Source: a bacterium (lineage in GTDB: Bacteria > Planctomycetota > JAFGQW01). Taken from it: a DNA stretch of 64,000 nucleotides. Position 1 is the stretch's first letter. Every line of letters begins with the position of its first letter. The position numbers were made by a program, and so were the translations under genes. Shown here piece by piece: positions 15,539 to 24,046 of this stretch. A model generated the notes under the pieces. It did not search any database. It was given only the letters and a program-made list of their open reading frames with translations, and was not told the origin of the DNA. The stretch covers positions 1,054,001-1,118,000 of the forward strand of contig JAUHXU010000002.1 in NCBI GenBank assembly GCA_030426805.1. The letters run 5' to 3'.

Positions 15539-16707
15539 CGCGCGCCTCCGGGTCGGGTCTCGGTGATCACCGCGATCACGCCATCGTCGGTTCGGACGAC
15601 GAACAGGCGTGCCGCCGGGGGACCACCACGGGTCCACGGGGCCAGCTCGCGCGGGGCGATCGACACGCCGTGCGTCGAGACCGTCACGCAGGCGATGCCG
15701 CGGGCCGCGAACTCCCGCCGGCAGCGCGCACGGGAGAACGGAAACGCCGCGACGACAGGATAGCACCGGGTCCACGGGCTTCCACCATCGACCTCTTCGC
15801 CGGTGAGAAGCGCGATTCGGGGATCGAGAAAACGCAGATTTTCGGCTCTGGCGACGTCGGCGACGAGATGCGCACGGACGAGGGCCGGGTCGGGGACGGC
15901 GATCCACGCGCCGAGGGGCCCCCGATCGTCGTCGCCGGCCACCTCGCCGGTGCCGGTGAGCGATGCCCCGCTGTCGAGCGTCGTCGCCCGGCGCCGGGCG
16001 GTCGCGAGTGCGCCATACCACAGGGTCATCGCGCGCACCTCGCCCCGGTGCGACACGACCTCGATTTCGTCGGGACCGAGGCGCGCCGCGTCGCTCGTCA
16101 TCGGTCCGATGCAGATCGCGCCGTCGGGAACGCGTGCCAGGACGTCGCGGATCACGTTCGGCGGCGGCTCGTATTCGTCGACGCGGGACCGTCGCTTGCC
16201 GTCGCGGCGCCGGACCGGATCGAGGTGGAACGCGTCCGCGTCGATCGTCGGATCGTCGACCGACGTCTCGCGAAACGAGACGCGCCCGGCGAGACCGTAC
16301 GCCGCGACGTTGGCCTCGGCGATCGCGAGCCGGAGCGGGTCGCGATCGACCGCGACGACCGGTGCGACGCCGGCGAGCGCGATCGTGTCGCCGCCGATGC
16401 CGCAGCCGAGATCGGCGACGCGGCGTCGGCCCGCGAAGCGGCGTGCCTTGTGCGCGGCGACCGCCTCGCCGGTCGCTTGCTCGAGGGCCTCCGGCAGGAA
16501 GTACATCGCATCGGCGCGTGTGAAGCGTTCGGCGGCCCGACGTCGCAGGCTCACGGTCAGGTGCGCGAGGGTCGCGAGATCGCTCGGAAACTCGTCGCGA
16601 AGCGCGGTCAAGCCACGCAGGCCCTCCGGCAGCGTCGCGGCGCGTCTCAATGCGGCCTGGCCCTCTCGGGCGAGCAGTGCCGCGAACGTCGATCGGTCGT
16701 AGGCCAT
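15535..16707 (-). CDS. SAM-dependent methyltransferase with THUMP-like domain
   Basis: 390 residues. A Rossmann methyltransferase core carries VADLGCGIGGDTIAL (SAM motif I, around residue 100) and VVAVDRDP (motif II). A DPVRR segment (HLDPVRRRDG) precedes EYEPPP. The C-terminal 120 residues (IAVPDPALVRAHLV, RFLDPRIALLTG) match the THUMP-like domain found with such methyltransferases, which points to RNA as a substrate. First gene of the coupled operon to 13586. The ATG at 16707 gives the natural N-terminus. A frame-extending ATG at 16734 is possible. Confidence 0.75.
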   Translation of the reverse strand: MAYDRSTFAALLAREGQAALRRAATLPEGLRGLTALRDEFPSDLATLAHLTVSLRRRAAERFTRADAMYFLPEALEQATGEAVAAHKARRFAGRRRVADLGCGIGGDTIALAGVAPVVAVDRDPLRLAIAEANVAAYGLAGRVSFRETSVDDPTIDADAFHLDPVRRRDGKRRSRVDEYEPPPNVIRDVLARVPDGAICIGPMTSDAARLGPDEIEVVSHRGEVRAMTLWYGALATARRRATTLDSGASLTGTGEVAGDDDRGPLGAWIAVPDPALVRAHLVADVARAENLRFLDPRIALLTGEEVDGGSPWTRCYPVVAAFPFSRARCRREFAARGIACVTVSTHGVSIAPRELAPWTRGGPPAARLFVVRTDDGVIAVITETRPGGAR

Positions 16708-16868
16708 CGCTTTGGATTGTTTTCCGGTTCGCACTCATCCCGTTTCGGGTGCGCACGATAATAACGCGTGAACGGAGATCGACGACAACCGCGCCGCACC
16801 GCGGTGAGCCGCACGACGAACGACGGGCCCGCGAACGAGGGCCGACAACCGCACGAGGGAGATCCCGA

Positions 16869-17654
16869 ATGGCCGATTCGACCGACCGCTTCTTGGAGGA
16901 CCTGAGCCGCCGCTTTCCGGTGGACGCGCTCTTCGTCTCCAACATCCGTCCGCTGGTCGATCGTATCTTCAAGGATACGACGCCCGGCGACGAGCGCGAT
17001 CGGTTGCTGGCCCTCGTGACGAAGAGCTTCGAGCGGCAGTCCCAGGCGCGCGAGACGATCGACGACGCCCGCGACGGGATCCGGCGGATCTTCTCGAACC
17101 TGTTCGATCAGATCGTGCAGGACGTCGGTGCCGACGGCGAGACGTCGGGCGCCGAAGCGAGCGCCGATGCCGGAGGCGACGAGGACATCTTCGGCGAGGA
17201 CGCCTCGTTCGAGGAGTGGCCCGAGGACGGCGACGGCCAGCCGGTCTGGGGCGAGCAGGCGCGGACCGACGGCATGCCACGCCGCGGCGACGTGCTGTTC
17301 GGTGAGTTCCTCGTTCGGCGCGGCGTGCTCGATCGCACGGCACTGCTCGGCGCGCTCGAGGAGCAAGTGCGCAACAAACCGATGATGGGCTGGGTCGCGA
17401 TGCGTCGCGGCTTGCTCGACGAGTCGCAACTGCTCGACGTGCTGACGCGTCAAGCACACGAAGACCGCCGCTTCGGCGAGATCGCGGTCGAGGCCGGCTT
17501 CCTCGACGAGGCGTCGCTCGATCAGCTCCGCCGAGTGCAGAAGAAATACACGCCGAAGTTGGGGCGAATCCTCGTCCAGCGCGGCGATCTCAGCGCGGAA
17601 GCGCTGACCTACTTCCTCGAAGAATACAGCGTGGAGATCGGTCGCAAGGACTGA
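16869..17654 (+). CDS. MshEN/GspE-N-like repeat protein without ATPase domain
   Basis: 261 residues, cytoplasmic. Residues 1-85 are helical. An acidic low-complexity linker (about 88-130) follows. Three repeats then begin near residues 144, 201 and 230 (LFGEFLVRRGVLD, RFGEIAVEAGFLD, KLGRILVQRGDLS). These resemble the helix pairs at the N-terminus of type II secretion/pilus ATPases, known in some proteins to bind cyclic-di-GMP. No Walker motifs are present. GAGGGAGA lies just upstream of the ATG, and a strong terminator follows the stop. Confidence 0.6.
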   Translation: MADSTDRFLEDLSRRFPVDALFVSNIRPLVDRIFKDTTPGDERDRLLALVTKSFERQSQARETIDDARDGIRRIFSNLFDQIVQDVGADGETSGAEASADAGGDEDIFGEDASFEEWPEDGDGQPVWGEQARTDGMPRRGDVLFGEFLVRRGVLDRTALLGALEEQVRNKPMMGWVAMRRGLLDESQLLDVLTRQAHEDRRFGEIAVEAGFLDEASLDQLRRVQKKYTPKLGRILVQRGDLSAEALTYFLEEYSVEIGRKD

Positions 17655-17687
17655 GCCGCGTTCAGAATAACCTCCCTGTGCGTTGGG

Positions 17688-17725
17688 GTCGCTCGCCGAC
17701 AGTCGGCGGGCGGCCTCATTTTTTT
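17688..17725 (+). terminator. Intrinsic terminator after the MshEN-like gene
   Basis: Stem CGCTCGCC with GGCGGGCGG around GACAGTC (17690-17712), then seven T residues (17719-17725). It ends the single-gene transcript from 16869. Confidence 0.85.
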
Positions 17726-17803
17726 GTACTCGTGGCCGGCGCCACCGTGGGCCTATACGTTGCGCCGGGTCCGGTCGGGGGAGCGTTCAGCAGAGGATGA
17801 TCG

Positions 17804-18412
17804 GTGTCGGGTTGTTTGGAACGCGTCGGGGTGCGCCTCGACCTGGAGCGCGGCGAGCGTTTCGATCCCGTTCGCGTGTTCGGTGTTCGTCGGCCGCTCG
17901 AGGTCGAGATCGGTTCGGGCAAGGGCGAGTTTCTCGTCGAGAGCGCTCGACGCGAGTCGGACGCGAGCTACCTCGGCGTCGAGGTGTCGCGCAAGTATGC
18001 GGAGCGCGTCGCCGAGCGGATCGATCGCTCGGCGGTCGCGAACGCGCGCATCGCATGGCTCGACAGCCGGTTCCTGTTCGCCCGTGCGATCGATCCGCGT
18101 TCGGTCCGGACCGTACACATCTACTTTCCCGACCCGTGGCCGAAGCGTCGGCATCACAAGCGACGCCACTTCACGCCGGCGTTCGCGCGTGACGTCGCGC
18201 GCGCGCTCGTGCCCGGTGGGTCGGTTCGCTTCCTGACGGACGACATCGACATCCTCGCCGCCGGCGTGCGCTGCTTCGAGCGCTGTGCGGCGTTCGCCCG
18301 CCAGCCGATCGACCTCGACGCGCCGGGACGCGTCCGAACCGGCTACGAGCGCAAGTGGCGCGCCGAGGGGCGACCGATCCACGCCGAGCGCTGGGTGCGC
18401 CGCACCCGCTGA
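17804..18412 (+). CDS. trmB: tRNA (guanine-N7)-methyltransferase
   Basis: 202 residues. Methylates N7 of G46 in tRNA using SAM. The SAM site EIGSGKGEFL is near residue 36. The diagnostic YFPDPWPKRRHHKRR is at about residues 107-121. RFLTDD and a C-terminal TGYERKW complete the pattern. The GTG at 17804 follows AGAGGA at good spacing. The preceding terminator separates it from the upstream gene, and it converges on the ABC cluster. Confidence 0.93.
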   Translation: MSGCLERVGVRLDLERGERFDPVRVFGVRRPLEVEIGSGKGEFLVESARRESDASYLGVEVSRKYAERVAERIDRSAVANARIAWLDSRFLFARAIDPRSVRTVHIYFPDPWPKRRHHKRRHFTPAFARDVARALVPGGSVRFLTDDIDILAAGVRCFERCAAFARQPIDLDAPGRVRTGYERKWRAEGRPIHAERWVRRTR

Positions 18413-18422
18413 GGCCGGTCTC

Positions 18423-19250
18423 TCAGAACTCGCGGCCGGCGAAGCGGTGCCAGGCGACGGCGATGAACACACCGGACGCGAGCAGCAGGAACGCGAGCGC
18501 ATCGGTAGCGGGGGGGACGAGTTCGACGTCGCGAAAGAGGACTCGCTCCGCCCAGCCGCCGATCTCCGGATGCTCGAAGAACAGCGCCCGCACGTTCTGT
18601 GTCAGCGTGTAGCGGCCGATCGAGCCGGGCAACGTCGCGACGATGCCCTCCCAGACGAGTGCGTGGCTGACGCCGACGACGAGCGCGACGACGGGTCGCC
18701 GGCAGTAGAGCGCGATCGCCGAGTAGAGCGACGTGAACGCGAGCCCGCCGATCGCACCGACACCCGCGAGGTGCCACCCCAGTGCCAGGGTCGGCTTTGC
18801 ACTCGCGGTGTTGCCGGCCGCGAGGCCGACCGCGAGCACCCCCGACGTGAACAGCGCCGCGAGCGCGAGTCCGGTGACGGTCGTGCCGGCGAGCACACGG
18901 CCGACGAGCAACGCGATCCGGGGACAGGGGCGGGTCAGCAGGTAGCCGAACGTCCCGTCCTCGATCTCGCCGCTGGTGAGTCCGAGCGACGAGACGAGGG
19001 TCAGGAACGGCAGGATCGTGTTCAACACGAGCAGGCCGTTGATCACGACGTAGAGGTCGACCGGCGAGCGGTGCCGCGTGCCGCCGATCAGGACCGCTTC
19101 CAGTGCGACGACGACGGTGATCGTGCCGAGACCCGCCCAGAGACGCCAGCCCCGCAGCATCAGGCGCAGGCCTTGCTCCCACGACAGGCGCGTGCCGAGC
19201 ACGAATGCGCGGATCGGATCGAGCGCCGGGGGTGGGGCTGGGGCGGTCAT
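18423..19250 (-). CDS. ABC-2 type permease (second cassette)
   Basis: 275 residues, six predicted membrane helices, cytoplasmic N-terminus. EIEDGTFGYLLTRPCPR after helix 2 is the cytoplasmic coupling motif of ABC-2 exporters. The ATG overlaps the stop of the adjacent ATPase gene (ATGA). It is last of four genes forming two exporter cassettes. The substrate is unknown. Transport is outward by family rule. Confidence 0.8.
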   Translation of the reverse strand: MTAPAPPPALDPIRAFVLGTRLSWEQGLRLMLRGWRLWAGLGTITVVVALEAVLIGGTRHRSPVDLYVVINGLLVLNTILPFLTLVSSLGLTSGEIEDGTFGYLLTRPCPRIALLVGRVLAGTTVTGLALAALFTSGVLAVGLAAGNTASAKPTLALGWHLAGVGAIGGLAFTSLYSAIALYCRRPVVALVVGVSHALVWEGIVATLPGSIGRYTLTQNVRALFFEHPEIGGWAERVLFRDVELVPPATDALAFLLLASGVFIAVAWHRFAGREF

Positions 19251-20170
19251 TCGACGGCGTACCGAAACAGGGCCTCGAGATCGCGATCCTCGACCGCGAC
19301 CGATCGGATCGGCACGCGCTCGGTCGCGGCGATGCGCGTCAGCGCGCGAAGCGTCTCCTCGGGATCGAACGTCTCGACGACCAGGGCACCCGTCGCGCGC
19401 AGCGAGACCCCCTCGGTCGATTCATGATCGAGGATCGACTTCGCGAGTGCACGTGCATCGTCGACGTCGATCCGGACGCGGTAGGGCGTGTCGAGCAGCG
19501 CGGCGCGCGCGTCTTCGATGCGCCCGTCGGCGATCAGGCGGCCGTCGCGGATCAACACGACGCGAGCGGTCATGCTCTCCACCTCGTGGAGCACGTGGCT
19601 CGACACGACGACCGTGCGTCCTTCCTCGCCGAGCCGTCGGACGAGGTCGACGACCGTGCGGCGGCCGATCGGGTCGAGTCCGGTCAGCGGCTCGTCCAGG
19701 ATCAGCAAGCGCGGACGGTGCGCGAGCGCTTGCGCGAGTTTCAGGCGCTGGCGCATCCCCTTGGAGTAGGTGCCGATTCGGCGGCGTGCGACGTCGGCGA
19801 GCGCGACCTGCTCGAGCGCTGCATCGGCGGCGTCGCGAGCCGCGGAGCTGCCCAGTCCGTGGAACCGCAGCAGTCGTTCGAGGAACGCGCGACCGGTCAT
19901 GAACTCGGGAAGCGCCTCGCGGTCCGTCGCATACCCGACGACGATTCCGAGCCCCGCGTTGCGCCACGTCGAGCGCTCGTCGATCAGCACGCGACCGCGG
20001 GACGGGTGCAGCAGCCCGACCGCGAGCTTGATCAGCGTCGTCTTGCCGGCGCCGTTCGGCCCCAGCAGGCCCGTGACGCCCGGACCGATCGTCGTCGACA
20101 CGTCCATGACGCCGAGCACTTCGCCGTAGAACTTCGACACGGTGTCGAACGTCAGGATCGCGCCGTTCAT
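19247..20170 (-). CDS. ABC transporter ATPase (second cassette)
   Basis: 307 residues. Walker A GPNGAGKTT, signature YSKGMRQRLKLAQAL, Walker B LLILDEPLTGLD and switch His in VVSSHVL. The C-terminal 80 residues form a regulatory domain typical of ABC-2 exporter ATPases. Partner of the permease at 18423-19250. Start ATG overlaps the stop of the preceding permease gene. Confidence 0.9.
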   Translation of the reverse strand: MNGAILTFDTVSKFYGEVLGVMDVSTTIGPGVTGLLGPNGAGKTTLIKLAVGLLHPSRGRVLIDERSTWRNAGLGIVVGYATDREALPEFMTGRAFLERLLRFHGLGSSAARDAADAALEQVALADVARRRIGTYSKGMRQRLKLAQALAHRPRLLILDEPLTGLDPIGRRTVVDLVRRLGEEGRTVVVSSHVLHEVESMTARVVLIRDGRLIADGRIEDARAALLDTPYRVRIDVDDARALAKSILDHESTEGVSLRATGALVVETFDPEETLRALTRIAATERVPIRSVAVEDRDLEALFRYAVE

Positions 20171-21075
20171 GCGACCTCCCGTTCGCGCTGGCGCAGGAAG
20201 CGGAAGAGCGTGATCGCGCTGATCGCGACGAGCGCCCCGAGGACGGTCCATGCGAGCCACGCGGCGACGGGGACCTCCGGCGCGCGGTCCTGAATCGTGC
20301 GTCCGACGCGCACGAGGAGCTGCCGCGGGTCGAGCCACGCGAACGCGGCGTCGCGTCGGACGACCGACATGACGCGCTCGGCCGCGACGGCGCCGAAGAA
20401 CAAGCCGAGCCACGCGATCGCGAGCACGAGCCCGTTCGGCGAGATCGTCCCGAACGCGAGCGCGAACAACGTGAGGGTGGCGCTCAAGACGACTGCCTGG
20501 AGCAGGAGCGGCGGCAGCCACGAGAGGTGGGCCGTGAAGAACCCCTCTTCGGGGCCGAGCATCGACGTCGTCAGGTAGAGGCACAGGACGCCGCCGCCGG
20601 TCATCGCGAACAGCACCGTGAAGATCGCGACGAACTTCCCGAGGAAGTAGGTCCCACGGTCGATGCCGCGCGAGAAGTAGACCTCCCATGCGCGGCTCCG
20701 CAGGTCCCGAGCCACACTCGGCACGCCGAGAATCGCCGCGACGAGCAGCAGGAACGTCCAGAGGAAGCCGTCCTCGAGGTAATCCGCGTAGAAGTCGAAC
20801 GCGTCCCACCGCATCAATCGCGCCATCGGGCCGCCGACGCTGCTCATCTGGTTCATCAGGTTGACGCGCACGGGGGCGACGACGAAGCGTGCGTAGAGGA
20901 TCGCCTCGCGGAACAGCAGCGGGGCGAGGACGATCAGCGCGACCGGCAGGTATCGCCACTTGAGAAACCGCGACGCGAGTTCCGAGCGGGTGATCGGCCA
21001 CCAGGCGGTCCAGCGCCGCGCCCGGACCGATCCCCCGAATCCGCGGTAGCCGCTCGCGGGCCGCGCGCGATTCAC
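20167..21075 (-). CDS. ABC-2 type permease (first cassette)
   Basis: 302 residues with about six membrane helices and a sizeable outside loop after the first helix (residues 60-105). RDLRSRAWEVYFSRGIDR is the coupling motif, comparable to that in 18423-19250, so the two permeases are distant paralogues. The GTG at 21075 overlaps the ATPase stop (GTGA), supporting this start although it is not ATG. Confidence 0.78.
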   Translation of the reverse strand: MNRARPASGYRGFGGSVRARRWTAWWPITRSELASRFLKWRYLPVALIVLAPLLFREAILYARFVVAPVRVNLMNQMSSVGGPMARLMRWDAFDFYADYLEDGFLWTFLLLVAAILGVPSVARDLRSRAWEVYFSRGIDRGTYFLGKFVAIFTVLFAMTGGGVLCLYLTTSMLGPEEGFFTAHLSWLPPLLLQAVVLSATLTLFALAFGTISPNGLVLAIAWLGLFFGAVAAERVMSVVRRDAAFAWLDPRQLLVRVGRTIQDRAPEVPVAAWLAWTVLGALVAISAITLFRFLRQREREVA

Positions 21076-22001
21076 GAGGTCCGCTCCACGGCGTCGATGC
21101 GCGCGAAGAACGCGTCCTCGAGCCCGACCCGCAGCGGGACGAGTCGCTCGACGACCGAGCCGGCATCGTGGGCGATCGCGAACACGAGCGACGGGTCCGC
21201 GTCCTCGGGCAGCGTCAGCGATCCCGTGCCATCCGGGTCGAGCGTGCCGCGCACGCCTGCGGCCGCGAGCGCCGCGTTGATCACGGGGGCATCGCCGGTG
21301 ATGTGCGCCGAGAACGTCCCGCCGGACGGCGTGACGAGCGTGTCGACGTCGCCCGCCGTCACGAGCTGTCCACGCTCGACGATCGCGACCCAGTCGACGA
21401 CCGCTTCGGCGTCGCGCAGGATGTGCGTGCTGAGGATGACGTCCTTGCCGTGATTCGCGGTCAGGTCGGCGATCAGCCCGAGCATCTCGGCGCGCCCCTT
21501 CGGGTCGAGTCCGTTGGTCGGCTCGTCGAGAAAGAGCAGCGGCGGATCGTGGACGAGCGCTTGCGCGAGCTTCACGCGCTGTCGCATGCCGGTCGAGTAG
21601 GACTCGACCGGGCGATAGCGCGCCTCTCCGATGCCGGCGTAGTGCAACACCTCGTGCGCCCGAGTCATTGCGTCCCGTCGCGCGAGGCCGGACAATTCGC
21701 CGGCCAGCGTGACCGCGCGGTAGCCGGACAACCCGGGAAACCACGCGTCGCGTTCGGGCATGTAGCCGATGCGGCGACGCGTATCGCGACCCGGTCTCAC
21801 GCCGTAGATCGCGATCGAGCCGGCCTCGGGGCGCACGAAACCGAGGATCGACTTCAGCGCCGTCGACTTGCCGGCGCCGTTTCGCCCGAGCAGCCCGACG
21901 CACCCCCGCGGCAACGTGAGGTCGAGCCGCTCGAGCGCGACGACGTCCCCGTAGCGCACGCGCAGGCCTTCGATACGGATCGCGGGGTCGACGTCGGTCA
22001 T
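21072..22001 (-). CDS. ABC transporter ATPase (first cassette)
   Basis: 309 residues. Walker A GRNGAGKST, Q-loop region IGYMPERDAWFPG, signature YSTGMRQRVKLAQAL, Walker B LLFLDEPTNGLD and switch His in LSTHIL. First gene of the four-gene exporter cluster, 39 bases after the stop side of the DUF3352-like gene at 22042. No promoter is recognisable between the two, so the cluster may be co-transcribed with that gene. Confidence 0.9.
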   Translation of the reverse strand: MTDVDPAIRIEGLRVRYGDVVALERLDLTLPRGCVGLLGRNGAGKSTALKSILGFVRPEAGSIAIYGVRPGRDTRRRIGYMPERDAWFPGLSGYRAVTLAGELSGLARRDAMTRAHEVLHYAGIGEARYRPVESYSTGMRQRVKLAQALVHDPPLLFLDEPTNGLDPKGRAEMLGLIADLTANHGKDVILSTHILRDAEAVVDWVAIVERGQLVTAGDVDTLVTPSGGTFSAHITGDAPVINAALAAAGVRGTLDPDGTGSLTLPEDADPSLVFAIAHDAGSVVERLVPLRVGLEDAFFARIDAVERTS

Positions 22002-22041
22002 GCGGTGGGGCGGCTCGCCTCGAAGGGGGCCATGCGCCCCG

Positions 22042-23901
22042 TCACTTCAGCAGGATGTTGCTCTCCATGATGATGCCGACACCCGGCTTGAAGTCCATCA
22101 CGCTTCCCGCGTAGCCGAAGTACTTCTCGAAGACCTCGCTGCTCGGGACGTCCCACTTCGCGAGGTCCGTCACGTCGGTCTTGGCGCCGAACGCGCCGCG
22201 CATGTCGACGAGGAGCTTCACGAGGTTGGCGGTGTTGGACCACCACTTGCCGTAGTTGACGACGTAGACGCCGACGCCTTCCTTCGGCAACCCCTCGAGC
22301 GCCTTGCGCACGCCGCCGATCGCGCCGAGGCCGCCGCCGGTGCGGCCGAGACCGCTGAGGACGGGCCGGATGATCGACGTCGTCCCGATGGACGCCATCA
22401 TGAAGTCGTTCGTGATCGCGAGGTCGAGCGCCATGTCCATGCCGGTCGGCGGACTGATGATCCGCGCGGGGCCGTACTCCGACACCTCGGCGCCCATGCC
22501 CTCGGCGTACTCGAGCAGCCGCTCCCACGGGTTGCGGTTGCGGATCCGAACGCCGATCAGCGTCGAGCCGGCGCCACCCGGCGGGAAGACCATCCGCTGC
22601 TCCGAGAGTGCGTCGGAAAGTGCCGACGTCGCACCGTAGCGCATCATGATGATCGGCCCGACGAGCGAGCCGATCAGGTCGTCGCGCAGTCGGATGCCGA
22701 ACGTGTCCTCGAACTCCTGGAACGTGTCCTGCATGTCTTCATACGGCTCTTCGCCGGCCGCTTCGACGAGGGACAACAGCGACCCGAACGCCTTGTCGAA
22801 GTCGTAGTCGACCATCCAGAAGTCCATCACGTCGTCCGGGATCCAGTTCGGCACCTGGAGCTTGTGGCGGTTGAACTGGAGCAGGGCGCCGAGGCCGGTC
22901 GTCGTGTCGCCGGTGTAGCGCAGGATCGCCTTCGTCCGGATGCCGTTCGGCATGTAGCGACCGCTGAACGCGATCGACGGGAACTCGTCGAGCCCGAGCG
23001 CGCTGACGACCGGCCCGACGTCGTCCGGCATCATGCCGGCCGCGGCTTCGATCACGCCGGTCAGGCCGGTGATGTTGCCGTAGAGGAGGCTGTCGCCGGT
23101 GCCGCCGAGCTTCTCCATCGTCTGCACCCAGTTGGCGGTGTCGCCGAGTGCCTTGACCTGTTGATCCTTCGTCGCCTTGAGGAACTTCTGGAAGCCCGAA
23201 CGATCGTTGCTGATCACGAGCGTCGAGTCGATCCACGCGGTCTGGATCACGCCGACGAAATCGATCCACGCCTCACGGTTGCGGCGACGCCGCGTGCGCC
23301 GCGGGTTCTCCTCTTCGCCGTCGGCCTTTTCGTCCTTCGGCTCGGCCTTCTTGCGCAGCGGCTGGTAGCTGACGGTCTTGTAGCCCTCGATTTCGCGCTC
23401 GACGGTGCGCAGGCGCCCCTCGGGCACGAGCTTGAGCAGGGTCTCGATGTCGCCCTGCATCGCCTCACGTTGGTCGCCGCAGTCGATCAGCATCATCAGC
23501 CCCGGGCGCGGACCGGACATCGTGATGGACAACCGCGTGAGCGCCAGGGACGCTTCGCCTTTGACCCGGCGGAGCATCTCGAGGAAGTCGACGCCGGTGC
23601 CCTCCTTCGCCGACGCGCGGAACTTCTCGACGTAGCCCATCGCCGTGTCCCACATCGGCTTGATCTCGGGGTCGGCGACCATCCGACCGAACGGGCCGTC
23701 GGTGAACCAGGCCACGTCTCGGCTGACGTTTCGCGACCGAAAGACGACGAGCGTCGACTCCGGGAAGCGCTCGGTCAGCGTGCGCACCGCGGTCGGAGCC
23801 GCTGTGGGCGCCGTGGCGTCTTGCGCGTGGATCGGCAGTGCGGGGAGGGCGAGCAGCGCGACGAGCGCGATCGTTCGACCGGGGCGGGCGGCAAAGGGCA
23901 T
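22042..23901 (-). CDS. Exported DUF3352-like protein
   Basis: 619 residues. Residues 1-26 look like a signal peptide ending LPIHAQ. The mature N-terminal LTERFPESTLVVFRSRNV is like the opening of DUF3352 proteins ('...adt...'). A basic/acidic low-complexity insert (KKAEPKDEKADGEEENPRR then RRRR) lies near residues 182-206. The rest is mixed beta/alpha with aromatic-rich segments, presumably periplasmic. No catalytic motif is seen and the function is unknown. A divergent-length relative is at 26041-27879. Confidence 0.65.
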   Translation of the reverse strand: MPFAARPGRTIALVALLALPALPIHAQDATAPTAAPTAVRTLTERFPESTLVVFRSRNVSRDVAWFTDGPFGRMVADPEIKPMWDTAMGYVEKFRASAKEGTGVDFLEMLRRVKGEASLALTRLSITMSGPRPGLMMLIDCGDQREAMQGDIETLLKLVPEGRLRTVEREIEGYKTVSYQPLRKKAEPKDEKADGEEENPRRTRRRRNREAWIDFVGVIQTAWIDSTLVISNDRSGFQKFLKATKDQQVKALGDTANWVQTMEKLGGTGDSLLYGNITGLTGVIEAAAGMMPDDVGPVVSALGLDEFPSIAFSGRYMPNGIRTKAILRYTGDTTTGLGALLQFNRHKLQVPNWIPDDVMDFWMVDYDFDKAFGSLLSLVEAAGEEPYEDMQDTFQEFEDTFGIRLRDDLIGSLVGPIIMMRYGATSALSDALSEQRMVFPPGGAGSTLIGVRIRNRNPWERLLEYAEGMGAEVSEYGPARIISPPTGMDMALDLAITNDFMMASIGTTSIIRPVLSGLGRTGGGLGAIGGVRKALEGLPKEGVGVYVVNYGKWWSNTANLVKLLVDMRGAFGAKTDVTDLAKWDVPSSEVFEKYFGYAGSVMDFKPGVGIIMESNILLK

Positions 23902-24046
23902 CGTGGAAACCTCGCTTTCGGCTTGGATTCGGCTCCAAGTGTAGGAGCGTGCGCGACCGGGGGCAACGCAGCGGGCGCCGGGTCGGTCCGACCCGTTCGT
24001 CGGCCGTCGGGCGGTATTTCTCGCTTTTTCGGCGTTTGTGCCGAGG

